A stretch of DNA of 64,000 nt, from positions 1,178,001 to 1,242,000 of the forward strand of contig OZ251487.1 of the NCBI GenBank assembly GCA_965242685.1. Reading direction: 5' to 3'. The position numbers and the translations under genes were made by a program. Under the pieces are notes generated by a model. The model saw nothing but the letters and a program-made list of their open reading frames with translations. It made no database searches and was not told where the DNA came from. The DNA is from G965215055 sp965242685 (GTDB taxonomy: Bacteria > Pseudomonadota > Gammaproteobacteria > UBA4575). This document shows positions 35,417-44,599 of the stretch, one piece after another. Each line of letters begins with the position of its first letter. Position 1 is the first letter of the stretch.

Positions 35417-36358
35417 CTACGCTATCGCCTGAAATTGAGAGGGTTGGCTCAGTATTTCGCGCAGACCGTCTTCCAGTGAATAGCGGATGTCAACCTCGAC
35501 CGCCTCGTGCAAGGCCGAAACATTGGCACTGGAATTCCTGATGTCTCCTTCTCTCGCCGGCCTGAATTGTTTGTTACTTTTACGTCCCGTTATTTTCTCT
35601 AACATCTCCACCACTTCAATCAAGGTTTTCGGGATACCCGTGGCAACGTTGAACACACCCTGACAGCCGGAAGCCAACACCGCGGCATTCACACGTGCCA
35701 CGTCGTCGACATGAACAAAGTCTCTGATCTGCATGCCGTCCCCGTAAATGATCAATGGCTCCCCCGTAGTGATTGCATGAACAAATGAAGAGATGACCCC
35801 GGAGTATTGAGAATTACTTCGATTTCGATCATACCCATAGACGTTAAAGTAGCGCAATCCACACGTGGACACGCCTCTTAATCCCCTAAACAAATTCACG
35901 TACAACTCATTTACCTGCTTTTCCAATCCATAGGGAGATTCCGGATGGAGTGCCACCCCCTCATGCAACGGATCCAAGCCGTTGCTTCCGTAGACGGCCG
36001 CGGAAGAAGCGTATACGATCCGCTCCATATCGCCGTTCCCCGCCATATTCAGAATGTTGACGAGACCCACAATGTTGTGAGAGGCAGAACCACCGGGGTC
36101 TTCCATTGATTTTGCGACGGAACCCTGAGCGGCCAGGTGCAGGCAGTGCGTGACTCCCCGTGTCGCTTTCCTGACGGCGGCAAGGTCTCGAACGTCGCCT
36201 TCGATCACCTCAAGCCGCGAATTGTTCAAACTCAGGTTGTCTTTCTCTCCGGAGGAGAAATTATCCAGAACCACGACCTGATGACCGCCCGCAAGAAGCC
36301 TTTCGACGCTGTAAGAACCTATAAAGCCCGCCCCGCCAGTTACCAGTATTCTCCGCAT
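35417..36358 (-). CDS. NAD-dependent epimerase/dehydratase (UDP-glucose 4-epimerase-like)
   Basis: 313 residues of the extended short-chain dehydrogenase family. GGAGFIGSYSVERLL at the N-terminus binds NAD; the catalytic triad is visible as SSAAVYG (Ser) and SPYGLEKQ (Tyr-X3-Lys). LRYFNVYG and FVHVDDVA are typical of UDP-sugar epimerases such as GalE or UDP-GlcNAc 4-epimerase. It most likely supplies a nucleotide sugar for surface polysaccharide. The substrate cannot be fixed. It is convergent with mutS (stop codons adjacent) and separated from fdxA by about 180 bp with no other gene. Confidence 0.82.
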   Translation of the reverse strand: MRRILVTGGAGFIGSYSVERLLAGGHQVVVLDNFSSGEKDNLSLNNSRLEVIEGDVRDLAAVRKATRGVTHCLHLAAQGSVAKSMEDPGGSASHNIVGLVNILNMAGNGDMERIVYASSAAVYGSNGLDPLHEGVALHPESPYGLEKQVNELYVNLFRGLRGVSTCGLRYFNVYGYDRNRSNSQYSGVISSFVHAITTGEPLIIYGDGMQIRDFVHVDDVARVNAAVLASGCQGVFNVATGIPKTLIEVVEMLEKITGRKSNKQFRPAREGDIRNSSANVSALHEAVEVDIRYSLEDGLREILSQPSQFQAIA

Positions 36359-36538
36359 GCCGCAACTTCCTCCGTTCGCCTATTATGCTACACTTCTTAT
36401 CTAATTGATAAAAAAATTATGCCGCGATCAACCTTCTTACCACAAAATGTCCCCGTCGAAGTCTTTGGATTCTGCCGAAGTTTTCAGATATAGCGATTAT
36501 CACGACACCCCCATAATATACTCTGAATAATACGCCGC

Positions 36539-36865
36539 ATGACGTTCATCGTAACCGAGCCTTGTATCAAGTGTAAATACACGGATTGTGTGGAAGTCTG
36601 CCCGGTGGACTGCTTTCACGAAGGCCCAAATATGCTGGTAATAGATGCGGAAGAATGTATTGATTGCGCAATGTGTGAAACCGAATGCCCGGTAGACGCC
36701 ATTGTCAGCGAAGACGACTTACCTGCATCACAATATGAATTTCTTGCACTCAATAAACGATTGTCTTCGATATGGCCAATTATTACCAGCATGAACACCC
36801 CCGTGCCCGAGGATGCCAAGCGGTGGGAGTCCATATCAAATAAACGTCAATATTTAGAAGAATAG
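36539..36865 (+). CDS. fdxA: 7Fe-8S ferredoxin FdxA
   Basis: 108 residues. The first cluster half reads CIKCKYTDCVEVCPVDCF and the second CIDCAMCETECPV, the arrangement of [3Fe-4S][4Fe-4S] ferredoxins. The C-terminal extension ending NKRQYLEE is typical of the proteobacterial FdxA. It is a soluble electron carrier. In many gammaproteobacteria fdxA lies next to mutS, as here with one gene in between. Confidence 0.94.
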   Translation: MTFIVTEPCIKCKYTDCVEVCPVDCFHEGPNMLVIDAEECIDCAMCETECPVDAIVSEDDLPASQYEFLALNKRLSSIWPIITSMNTPVPEDAKRWESISNKRQYLEE

Positions 36866-36898
36866 CATCCGATTCATCCCCTTGCAAGCCACCTCACC

Positions 36899-39775
36899 TT
36901 GCACGCTCTCAAAAACATCCATGTCGTCCCGTATCACGAAGACCTGCCGGCCGTTATCAGTCAAGATATCCTGGAACGTTGTTCCGGACTTCTACCCGAC
37001 CTCCACACCGTAACCGTCTTTCTTCCCGGCACGCGCGCATTTCAGCCGTTACGCGAAAAACTGGTCTATCACGCCGGCGGCGAGGGGCATGAGTCCCTGA
37101 TACCGCCCGTCTGCACCACCCTATGCGAATGGGCACTGGCACACCGCCCGCCCGACAAGCCGCTGTTGTCACAATACGCACGCGAACTGATCTTGGTTGA
37201 CGCCATCAAACAACACCCCGCCGGCCTATTTTCCGCCGCAAACCCCTGGGTGATTGCCAATGAACTGCTGTCCTTGTTTGATGCCATGCGGTGCAACGGC
37301 GTCACGCCCGACCGCCTGCAAAACCAAATTGACGGATACCAGTCGGACGTTTCCCGCCTGCTCAGCCGGGAAGCGGAAATGGTCATCGCCCTCCGGTCTG
37401 CCTGGCAACAACAGCTATCCTATGAAGATCGGCTTGACCCGATTGATGCCTACGCCCAAGCAACCCGCAAGGCGACGCCTACCGAACATAACGTGTACTA
37501 CGCGGCAGGCCTGGACCGGCTTGCCGAATGTGAACGCCTGCTGCTTGAAAAAATAGACGATCATGCAACCTTGCACGTATTCTTTTACGCAAGCGGGGCA
37601 AGGCTCTCATCCAGGGCCGACCTTGCGATCAAAAGTCTGGTTCCCGGACAAACAGATACAAACCCGCTTACGGAGGAAACCACATCGCCGCCCTACGCCG
37701 CATTCCTGGACGAAGCCTTTGTCGAGGATGAGAGAGACATCAAGCAGCGCGCGGAAGAATTTTGCGGTAAACATTCGACCAGTCCGGTTGAGCAGCACCT
37801 CAAAATATACAAAAGCAACTCCTTCGAGCAACACGCCAAGGCGATTGACGTAAAAATACGTAGCCACCTACACCGCAACAAAAAAAACATTGGCATCGTC
37901 ACCACCGACCGCAAACTGGCGCGCCGACTTCGCGCCCTGCTGGAACACGCCAACGTACCGATCAACGACCCGGGCGGCTGGGCACTGGCAACGACGAGCT
38001 CCGCCGTCATCATTGAACTCTGGCTGCAACTCGTTGAAAAAGACTATGCGGCCAAACCCCTGCTGGCCTTGCTACGCTCACCCTTCTTTCCGTTGTCCAT
38101 TGCACAAAAGGAACACGACGAGGCCGTCAATATCCTTGAAAAAGACCTGATACTGGCGCGCGGCCTCAAAGACGGACTAGATCGGTATCAAAGTGCGATC
38201 CAACAATTTCGGGACAACCGAAAAGGCGCGCAACATTGCAATTATCTGCTTGACCTTCTACGCCGACTTGAGACAGCGACGGCAAACCTGGCAGAACTGT
38301 ACCGCGGCAAACCGGCGCCCCTGCACCACTTCCTACAGGTACTCCTTGACGGACTGAAGGCCTTCGGCATCTACGCCGTACTTAAAAAAGACGAGGCGGG
38401 GATACAGATGATTGAACTGCTTGAGACCCAGATCGCGCAGCTTGAAAAAATAGAAAACGCCATGGAGTGGCCGGAGTGCAGACGTTTTCTGGCACGCATT
38501 CTCGACCAACAAGATTACAAACCTCCCTCATCACCCGCCGCCAAGGTTACCCTTTGCAACCTTGAACGAAGCCGCCTGCTACGATTTGACGCCCTGATTA
38601 TCGCATCCGTAGACAAAGACCACTTTCCGGGCAATCCCGACAACCACGTCTTCTTCAACGAACGGGTACGCTCGGAACTCAACATCCCCACCCGCCTTGA
38701 CGAACACGCCGTCTATCTCCACCTCTTCAGAAGACTGCTGAACGCCGCCCCCGACATCCTGATCACCTTTCAGAACGAATGCGACGACGAAAAAAACACC
38801 CCCAGCCCATGGTTACAGATAATAGAAACATTCCACCGCATGGCATACGGGAAAGACCTGTCGGATACCGAACTGCAACGACTGGTGGCGTGTCCCGGCA
38901 GCCGCGTCACACATCCTCAACAACCCATCCCCATGCCTTCCCCATCGTCGCGTCCCGCACCGGTAGTAACCCAAGCCCTCAAACCCGACCGCATATCCGT
39001 CTCCCAATACCAGGCATTGATCAACTGCCCCTACCAATTCTTTGCGCGCGCCTGCCTGAAGCTTTACAAAACCGATGAGCTAAAAGAGGTATTAGGCAAA
39101 GACGACTTCGGCAGCCTCGTACACAAATGTATTGAGGCATTTTTTGAAGACAAGTCATCCACCCCGGGGCCGTTCACGCAAAAGGTAACCGCCGACACCC
39201 GGCAGGCCGCCGAAGACATGCTGGTTACGATCAGCAAACACGTATTTGACCAACACCCCGAAAGCGGTTTCAGCAAACAACTGTGGCTACAACGCTGGCT
39301 GACACTGATCCCCGACTTCATCGACTGGGAAATACAAAGACAGGAAAGCTACATTCCCCATAAACATGAGATCACATTAGAAGGGAGCATCACGCCTTCG
39401 GCATCAATACGCGGCCGCGTAGACCGCATTGATCGCAGCGATACGGATTACGCAATTATCGACTACAAAACCGGCTCCACGCCTACTATAAAAACCATCA
39501 CCGCCGGCGAACAGATACAACTGCCGGCCTACGCGCTGCTACACGAAAACTGCAAACAGGTTGAATACGTAAACATCGGCAAAAACAACACCGTTAAAAC
39601 CGAGGCGACGCTCAAAGAAGAACAACTCGAATCACTGGTACAAGAACACCGCCGACGCCTCACCCAATTCTTTGACTCTCTAAAAAACGACAACCCCGGC
39701 TTCACCGCACTGGCCGAAGACGACGTATGCGATCGGTGCGAGGCACGGGGACTGTGCAGGAAGGATTATTGGTAG
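36899..39775 (+). CDS. Probable DNA repair nuclease, AddB/RecB-like with PD-(D/E)XK and Fe-S motifs
   Basis: 958 residues. The C-terminal nuclease has SVSQYQALINCPYQFFARA near 700, GSLVHKCIEAFF, GRVDRIDRSD, then IDYKTGS and QLPAYALL, the RecB-family motifs. The Cys in NCPYQFF and the three in CDRCEARGLCRKDYW at the extreme C-terminus match the four Cys that hold a [4Fe-4S] cluster in AddB-type nucleases. The long N-terminal part resembles an inactivated helicase fold; no clear Walker A is seen. It corresponds to the proteobacterial 'probable DNA repair protein' family. The start is TTG without an obvious ribosome site and could lie further in. The gene is alone downstream of fdxA. Confidence 0.82.
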   Translation: MHALKNIHVVPYHEDLPAVISQDILERCSGLLPDLHTVTVFLPGTRAFQPLREKLVYHAGGEGHESLIPPVCTTLCEWALAHRPPDKPLLSQYARELILVDAIKQHPAGLFSAANPWVIANELLSLFDAMRCNGVTPDRLQNQIDGYQSDVSRLLSREAEMVIALRSAWQQQLSYEDRLDPIDAYAQATRKATPTEHNVYYAAGLDRLAECERLLLEKIDDHATLHVFFYASGARLSSRADLAIKSLVPGQTDTNPLTEETTSPPYAAFLDEAFVEDERDIKQRAEEFCGKHSTSPVEQHLKIYKSNSFEQHAKAIDVKIRSHLHRNKKNIGIVTTDRKLARRLRALLEHANVPINDPGGWALATTSSAVIIELWLQLVEKDYAAKPLLALLRSPFFPLSIAQKEHDEAVNILEKDLILARGLKDGLDRYQSAIQQFRDNRKGAQHCNYLLDLLRRLETATANLAELYRGKPAPLHHFLQVLLDGLKAFGIYAVLKKDEAGIQMIELLETQIAQLEKIENAMEWPECRRFLARILDQQDYKPPSSPAAKVTLCNLERSRLLRFDALIIASVDKDHFPGNPDNHVFFNERVRSELNIPTRLDEHAVYLHLFRRLLNAAPDILITFQNECDDEKNTPSPWLQIIETFHRMAYGKDLSDTELQRLVACPGSRVTHPQQPIPMPSPSSRPAPVVTQALKPDRISVSQYQALINCPYQFFARACLKLYKTDELKEVLGKDDFGSLVHKCIEAFFEDKSSTPGPFTQKVTADTRQAAEDMLVTISKHVFDQHPESGFSKQLWLQRWLTLIPDFIDWEIQRQESYIPHKHEITLEGSITPSASIRGRVDRIDRSDTDYAIIDYKTGSTPTIKTITAGEQIQLPAYALLHENCKQVEYVNIGKNNTVKTEATLKEEQLESLVQEHRRRLTQFFDSLKNDNPGFTALAEDDVCDRCEARGLCRKDYW

Positions 39776-39828
39776 TTACAGGCCGGCCTGGTCAATTTCT
39801 GATGATCTACAGACGCCTTTAGTGCCTC

Positions 39829-39891
39829 TCAATCTCGGGTATAAATGCCGTAAGCCTCCGCCTTGCTTGGGAATAGCTTGATGTCGTTCAT
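39829..39891 (-). CDS. 20-codon ORF overlapping the stop of the 100-aa gene (possible remnant)
   Basis: MNDIKLFPSKAEAYGIYTRD begins in a TAATG overlap with the stop of the gene upstream on this strand. The coupling suggests a former second gene of a small operon, now truncated. No homology recognised. Confidence 0.25.
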   Translation of the reverse strand: MNDIKLFPSKAEAYGIYTRD

Positions 39892-40193
39892 TAGTGCACC
39901 TCGCCCCCTTCTCTGTCCAACATTTGCTCACGCCTCTCCGGCGTCCAATCCTGTAACGTAAAATGGATTTGTGGATGGCAGTTAAACAACTCGCGGATAA
40001 CCTCAAAATCGTCCCGCGATATGCCGATGTCATACTCACGCTCAAGGAACTTAATTAGCTCAGATATGTTCCCCTCTACCTCAACAAAAGGATATAACCC
40101 TTGCTTTGCGTGTGCCAACAGAATGCCTAAAGCCGCCCCTAATTCTGTTGCTTTTCCAAGCATCCTACGATGGCGTTTTTTACTGATTTTCAT
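39891..40193 (-). CDS. Hypothetical small protein (100 aa)
   Basis: 100 residues with a basic N-terminus (MKISKKRHRRMLGKA) and a mixed acidic body (EVEGNISELIKFLEREYDI, then ISRDDFEVIRELF). No signal peptide, membrane segment or domain that I recognise. It has a coupled 20-codon ORF after it. It lies in a kilobase of small, poorly conserved ORFs between the nuclease gene and cmoB, a likely accessory insertion. A toxin-antitoxin partner is conceivable but not supported by any motif. Confidence 0.5.
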   Translation of the reverse strand: MKISKKRHRRMLGKATELGAALGILLAHAKQGLYPFVEVEGNISELIKFLEREYDIGISRDDFEVIRELFNCHPQIHFTLQDWTPERREQMLDREGGEVH

Positions 40194-40269
40194 GATGTTT
40201 CCCCCGCCTGTCTCTAGTAGATTGTACTACAAGCCAAAGAAGTGGGTATCGATTTTCGCCTCATAGATA

Positions 40270-40380
40270 ATGTCGCGCCATCGTCCAAGCTCTGATGACT
40301 TACAGACACTCATACGTGCACTGAAATGCGATGATCGCGGGATAAAAGTACTATTGGAAGGAAGTGACAGGGACGAATAA
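40270..40380 (+). CDS. 36-aa ORF, possible gene fragment
   Basis: MSRHRPSSDDLQTLIRALK is followed by CDDRGIKVLLEGSDRDE. The composition looks like real coding sequence, but there is no ribosome site and no partner. Perhaps the end of a decayed gene. Confidence 0.25.
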   Translation: MSRHRPSSDDLQTLIRALKCDDRGIKVLLEGSDRDE

Positions 40381-40422
40381 AAGCAACTGAAAATCTGCCC
40401 CTGTCAGGGCTTAAACAGATTA

Positions 40423-40713
40423 TCAAGTGTTGTCGGTCGGTTGTTGTTTGCCTTCCAACTTCCCTTCCAGGCGCGCCATTCCTTTGATTACGTCCATTAT
40501 CATCCCCCGCAATTCTCTTTGTTCCGCCCGCAACTCTCTTTGTTCGGCTTCATACTTGGTACGCCACTCTTTACACTGTTCTTCGTGTTTATCAATGCTT
40601 TGTTTATGTTTGTCAATGCTGTGCTTGAGTAGGATAAAACCAAACACAACAAAGGGAACTACCACCCATACCCCATATTCATTTATCAAACCGATGACGT
40701 TGCTAATGCCCAT
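40423..40713 (-). CDS. Small membrane protein with coiled coil (holin/BhlA-like appearance)
   Basis: 96 residues. One membrane helix near residues 14-29 (GVWVVVPFVVFGFILL), then a charged coiled-coil with internal repeats (KHKQSIDKHEEQ; AEQRELRAEQRELRG). One helix followed by a charged coiled coil is the layout of BhlA/UviB-type bacteriocin-associated or holin-like proteins, but no sequence signature proves it. No phage genes are adjacent. The repeats are also visible in the DNA. Confidence 0.45.
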   Translation of the reverse strand: MGISNVIGLINEYGVWVVVPFVVFGFILLKHSIDKHKQSIDKHEEQCKEWRTKYEAEQRELRAEQRELRGMIMDVIKGMARLEGKLEGKQQPTDNT

Positions 40714-40803
40714 TATTATCTCCTCATATTGACCGTATCATATACTATTCCATGTCAGGGTAAACCATCCGAATGGGTACACCCTCAAACCGCCTTTTTT
40801 CTG

Positions 40804-41790
40804 CTATACGGCATGCGGTTTCTCGGCGATCACGCTGGCCCGCACCGGTGCCGGATAGCCTTCGCGGGTAAGGTGCGGGGCATTCGGATTCAGGGCTTCG
40901 GCAAGTGAATGGCCGGTCATCCATTCGGTGCGACGTTGTTCGGTAACTTTGGTTGGGGTAACGTCAATAAGCCGAACGTCCTTAAAACCGGACTCCTCAA
41001 GCCAATTTTCCAGCATTGGATAGCCCGGGATGATCCAGACGTTACGCATATTGGCATAGCGTGCGTTGGGGATGAGTACGTCTTTGTCTTCGATGATCAG
41101 CGTCTCCAAAATGAGTTGGCCGCCCGGTCGAAGCAGTGTGCGGAGTCGCTCAAGGTGCGCCTTCGGTTCTTTCCGGTGGTACAACACGCCCATGGAGAAA
41201 GCGGCGTCAAACCCTGTCACGTGCTGCGGTATTTCCTCTAGTGCAAGCGGCAGCACAAAGGCGCGTTGTGAATCCGACAGATACTTTTGCAAGGCCAAAA
41301 ATTGGAATACATACAACCAGGTCGGCTCAATGCCAATTATGATCTCCGCGCCCATCGCCTGCATACGCAGCGCGTAGTAGCCGTTGCTACAGCCGACATC
41401 CAATACGGTTTTGCCCGCAAGGTCATTGATGTGCGGGGCAATGCGCGCCCATTTGCGGTCGCTCCGCCATTCCGCATCGATGTCGATACCGAACACACTG
41501 AAAGGGCCTTTTCGCCACGGGCACAGCGCCTTCAGCTTTTCTTTCAGCGACTGTCTTTGTTGCGGCGTACAGTCATCCCGATGACCGAAAACGGGGGCGT
41601 CCCGATCCAGCTCAAGCAGAGACGGCGTAATCTCGGGAAGCGTCTCGATGATCCGCCGCCAGTCCCTGAAGCTGCCGTGTCCCGGGCGGGCATATTTATC
41701 CTCAACCCGTTGTAACAGTTCCAGCTGAAAGGCCTTCAATCTCGTGCCCGCAAGGGCCTTGATGAAAAATGAGCGTTCCGCCGGACGCAT
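40804..41790 (-). CDS. cmoB: tRNA U34 carboxymethyltransferase CmoB
   Basis: 328 residues. KGPFSVFGIDIDAEWRSDRKW near residue 93, split around FGIDIDAEW, is the CmoB-specific opening of the catalytic domain. DVGCSNGYYALRM near 129 binds the cofactor carboxy-S-adenosylmethionine, and GVLYHRKEPKAHLE follows. It transfers a carboxymethyl group to 5-hydroxyuridine at tRNA position 34. cmoA, which makes the cofactor, ends directly before it on the same strand (start and stop adjacent). Confidence 0.95.
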   Translation of the reverse strand: MRPAERSFFIKALAGTRLKAFQLELLQRVEDKYARPGHGSFRDWRRIIETLPEITPSLLELDRDAPVFGHRDDCTPQQRQSLKEKLKALCPWRKGPFSVFGIDIDAEWRSDRKWARIAPHINDLAGKTVLDVGCSNGYYALRMQAMGAEIIIGIEPTWLYVFQFLALQKYLSDSQRAFVLPLALEEIPQHVTGFDAAFSMGVLYHRKEPKAHLERLRTLLRPGGQLILETLIIEDKDVLIPNARYANMRNVWIIPGYPMLENWLEESGFKDVRLIDVTPTKVTEQRRTEWMTGHSLAEALNPNAPHLTREGYPAPVRASVIAEKPHAV

Positions 41791-42540
41791 TTATTTCACT
41801 GCAATGCAGGAGACAAAATTCAAGTGTTTAACCAGCACGAATACCTTTTCAAACCCAGCCCTTCGCAAGCGGTCAACATGCTGCGCATGGGTATCCCTGA
41901 TCAACACACGCTCCAGCGCCTCCCTTTTCTGGCTGATCTCCAAATCGCTGTAGTGATTCTTTCGTTTATACGCCTCATGCAGCACCTGCATGAATGCGTC
42001 CTCGTCGGCGTTGTCGTGTGACACCTTTTCCGACAGCAGCAGGACACCGCCACGATTTAGTCCGGAGTATATCTTTGTAATCAGCCGGTCTCGTTGCGCC
42101 CGGGCGATAAATTGCAGGGTAAAATTCAGCATGACAAGCGAGGCGTCGGTGACGCTCACGTCCATCACGTCGCAACACAACGGGGTAACAAGGACAGGTA
42201 TATTTCGTTCGGTCAACCTTTGCTTGAGCCGATCAATCATGGCGGGCGAGTTGTCAACCGCCATGACGTGTAGGTCCGCATGGCGTGTATTTTCCGCAAC
42301 AAGCAGCGAGGCCTCCCCCAACGAGCAACCCAGATCGTAGCATTTGGAAGCGGGCTGTATGAACTGATCCGCAATGGCGGGAATGAGTGCGTTGAGTGCG
42401 CGATAGCCAGGCACCGAACGCGCGATCATGTCGGCAAAGACATCGGCGACCTTTTCATCAAATACGAAATCTTCGACCGTATCCTGCCTGGAGGCATAGA
42501 TGCGATCTCTTGCCGACCCGGAAGGCGGGGGATGGCTCAT
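41791..42540 (-). CDS. cmoA: Carboxy-S-adenosyl-L-methionine synthase CmoA
   Basis: 249 residues. FVFDEKVADVFADMIARSVP near the N-terminus and YDLGCSLGEASLLVAEN near residue 68 are characteristic; NFTLQFI and LSEKVSHDN follow in order. It converts AdoMet and prephenate to carboxy-AdoMet for CmoB. The cmoA-cmoB pair is typical of gammaproteobacteria. Confidence 0.95.
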   Translation of the reverse strand: MSHPPPSGSARDRIYASRQDTVEDFVFDEKVADVFADMIARSVPGYRALNALIPAIADQFIQPASKCYDLGCSLGEASLLVAENTRHADLHVMAVDNSPAMIDRLKQRLTERNIPVLVTPLCCDVMDVSVTDASLVMLNFTLQFIARAQRDRLITKIYSGLNRGGVLLLSEKVSHDNADEDAFMQVLHEAYKRKNHYSDLEISQKREALERVLIRDTHAQHVDRLRRAGFEKVFVLVKHLNFVSCIAVK

Positions 42541-42591
42541 CGTCCTTGCCTGTCAAGGCATTTCGCCGAAGTCCGGCACCGCTTGTAAGCG

Positions 42592-42954
42592 TCAGTCCCG
42601 TTTTTCTCTGGTAAAAATCTGAAAACGCAGATTGTAAAGGTTGCCTTGGGGCATGGCTTCATCCCCGACAAGCAGACTTTGCGGTTGCCGATCCCCGCTG
42701 CGGGTGGAAAGAAGCCTTGCCGCTTCGTCATCCTGACAGGCAATCGGGTCATAATCGTGGTTGCGATAGTCTTGCTCGGTGCAGGGACGGAATCCAGGGA
42801 AAAATTTGGACTTGTAGACCGTGATCGTTGTGGTTTCAACGGGTGCGTTCGGGTCTATTGCGGGCGGCGGCTCAAACGCCTCGGCGGCCTCATCGGCCAG
42901 TACCGCGCCCGAGCAAGACAGTGCGATCAATACTGTGCCGATTATTCTACCCAT
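42592..42954 (-). CDS. Hypothetical exported protein
   Basis: 120 residues with a signal peptide (GRIIGTVLIALSCSGAVLA, cleavage near LA-DEA). The Cys at position 14 has no lipobox around it. The mature part is Pro/Glu-rich (FEPPPAIDPNAPVETTTITV), then mixed, with two Cys that could pair. No family recognised. It lies 51 bp upstream of cmoA on the same strand and may share its transcript. Confidence 0.6.
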   Translation of the reverse strand: MGRIIGTVLIALSCSGAVLADEAAEAFEPPPAIDPNAPVETTTITVYKSKFFPGFRPCTEQDYRNHDYDPIACQDDEAARLLSTRSGDRQPQSLLVGDEAMPQGNLYNLRFQIFTREKRD

Positions 42955-43069
42955 ACACGCCTCCTTACCTACAACGTCAAGTATACACCTGAAGTATCCC
43001 GAATTCTATAGTTCCTTTATATGTCGTTGACGGGGTTATATACTCAAACCTTACAAAAGGTCTCGATCC

Positions 43070-43291
43070 ATGTACAAATGCAACCTCCTGTTAAGCCCCT
43101 GGCTGTGGCTGGTCGTAAGCCTGACGCTCGGATTGGCGCCCTTCATACCCGAACCTCACGTGTGGGAAAAGCTGAAATGGATTCTGGCGGGCGCCGAGGG
43201 AATGCGCCTCATCGACTGGCTTGACTTTGTCATGCACGGCACCCCGTGGGTATTGCTGGCGATCACCCTGTTACGCAAGATCAAGGCATAG
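43070..43291 (+). CDS. Small two-helix membrane protein
   Basis: 73 residues. Helices at about 8-25 (SPWLWLVVSLTLGLAPFIP) and 53-68 (FVMHGTPWVLLAITLL). The pattern LGLAPFxPEPHxxEKLxxxxxG and MHGTPW is one I associate with short proteins annotated as RND-transporter-like in gammaproteobacteria; the function is unknown. The stop codon overlaps the next gene's GTG start by one base. Confidence 0.6.
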   Translation: MYKCNLLLSPWLWLVVSLTLGLAPFIPEPHVWEKLKWILAGAEGMRLIDWLDFVMHGTPWVLLAITLLRKIKA

Positions 43292-43605
43292 TGTCGCTTA
43301 CGCTCACGTTACGTACCGCCGCAATACTTCTGCTGCTGGCGGTGTCTTTCCAACAGCTTGTATATGAACAACTGCTCGTCAAGACCATCGTGGTTGCCCA
43401 TGTCCTGTTTGCATTGAGCTTTTTCAGCAACAAACAGGCCAGGCGAATCTCTGTGGTATCCATCGGGCTTGCCGTGGTCGTACCCATCGGGGCATGGCTG
43501 GATTACACCTCGGGCGCATCCACGGCGGGATTTTTCGCCTTCAATCTGGTCGTGTTCATTTACGTCGCCTACATTGCCTGGAAAACCTTGAAAAACACGC
43601 CTTGA
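43291..43605 (+). CDS. Small multi-helix membrane protein
   Basis: 104 residues from the GTG at 43291; the frame is open to an ATG at 43246 inside the previous gene, which is less likely. Four hydrophobic segments: TLRTAAILLLLAVSF, TIVVAHVLFALSFF, RISVVSIGLAVVVPIGAW and GFFAFNLVVFIYVAYIAW. No family recognised. It is placed between another small membrane protein and amgK, all on the plus strand within short distances. Confidence 0.55.
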   Translation: MSLTLTLRTAAILLLLAVSFQQLVYEQLLVKTIVVAHVLFALSFFSNKQARRISVVSIGLAVVVPIGAWLDYTSGASTAGFFAFNLVVFIYVAYIAWKTLKNTP

Positions 43606-43618
43606 CAAGCCGGTCACC

Positions 43619-44596
43619 ATGAGCACCGATCCCCGCCTCGATCAACTGCGCGAGTGGATAGGAGAAATGCTGGGTGCGGCACACTTCTCACTGACGCCCG
43701 TCTCGGGCGACGCCAGTTTTCGGCGTTACTTCCGTTTCCAATCCGACGATGAACAATACATTGCGGTGGACGCCCCACCCGCAAAAGAAAGTAATGAAAC
43801 GTTTATCAGCGTGACGCATTTGCTGGAGGCCGCCGGCCTGCATGTGCCACATATTCATTATTGCTCTTTGGACCTGGGCTTTTTCCTGCTGAGCGACTTC
43901 GGCGACACCCTGCTGGCACACAGGCTGAACCACGACAATGCGGACGCACTCTATCAAAAGGCATTCGACACCCTGGCCGTCATCCGCCAGGCGCCCGCAA
44001 CCGGCCTGCCCCCCTACGACCGCAAACTGTTGACCGATGAAATGGAATTGTTTCGGGAATGGTTTCTGGACAAACGCCTGGTCGTGCCGATGACCGATAC
44101 GGATCACACCCTGCTTGACCGGGTATTTGCCCGCCTCACCGAAAACGCACTGGAACAACCACAAGTATTCGTCCACCGCGATTATCATTCACGCAATCTC
44201 ATGCTGACGGATGAAGACCAACTCGGCGTCATCGACTATCAAGACGCCGTATGTGGGCCGCTCACCTATGATCTGGTTTCGCTGCTGCGTGATTGCTACA
44301 TCGACTGGCCACCGGAGCGGGTACGGGCATGGGCACTGGCCTGGAGAGCGCAAATATCGGATGACGATACCTTTACAGACGCGGACGAACAAACGTTTCT
44401 CAAGTGGTTTGACTTAATGGGCGTTCAACGCCACCTGAAAGTGGCGGGCATCTTTTCCCGCCTGTACATTCGTGACGGCAAACCCGGCTATCTGCAAGAC
44501 ATCCCGCGCACGCTGCACTATTTGAAAAGCATCACACCGCACTATCCGGAGACCCGTGAACTTGCGGAGTTCCTACATGACAAGGTTTCCCTATAA
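43619..44596 (+). CDS. amgK: Aminoglycoside phosphotransferase-family sugar kinase (AmgK)
   Basis: 325 residues. GDASFRRYFRF near residue 27 is the nucleotide loop; FVHRDYHSRNLMLTDEDQLG, split at HSRNL, near residue 184 holds the catalytic Brenner motif (HRDYHSRN); VIDYQDAVCGPLTYDLVSL gives the metal-binding Asp. In Pseudomonas AmgK phosphorylates N-acetylmuramate and N-acetylglucosamine at C1 in peptidoglycan recycling that bypasses GlcNAc-1-P synthesis. The downstream neighbour is murU, four bases away, which supports this assignment. Confidence 0.88.
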   Translation: MSTDPRLDQLREWIGEMLGAAHFSLTPVSGDASFRRYFRFQSDDEQYIAVDAPPAKESNETFISVTHLLEAAGLHVPHIHYCSLDLGFFLLSDFGDTLLAHRLNHDNADALYQKAFDTLAVIRQAPATGLPPYDRKLLTDEMELFREWFLDKRLVVPMTDTDHTLLDRVFARLTENALEQPQVFVHRDYHSRNLMLTDEDQLGVIDYQDAVCGPLTYDLVSLLRDCYIDWPPERVRAWALAWRAQISDDDTFTDADEQTFLKWFDLMGVQRHLKVAGIFSRLYIRDGKPGYLQDIPRTLHYLKSITPHYPETRELAEFLHDKVSL

Positions 44597-44599
44597 ACC

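Noticed and set aside
39776..40045. 89-codon minus-strand frame over the hypothetical genes
   Set aside because: Its composition (Arg/Gly/Ser rich) looks like an out-of-frame reading of the 100-aa gene and its downstream ORF.
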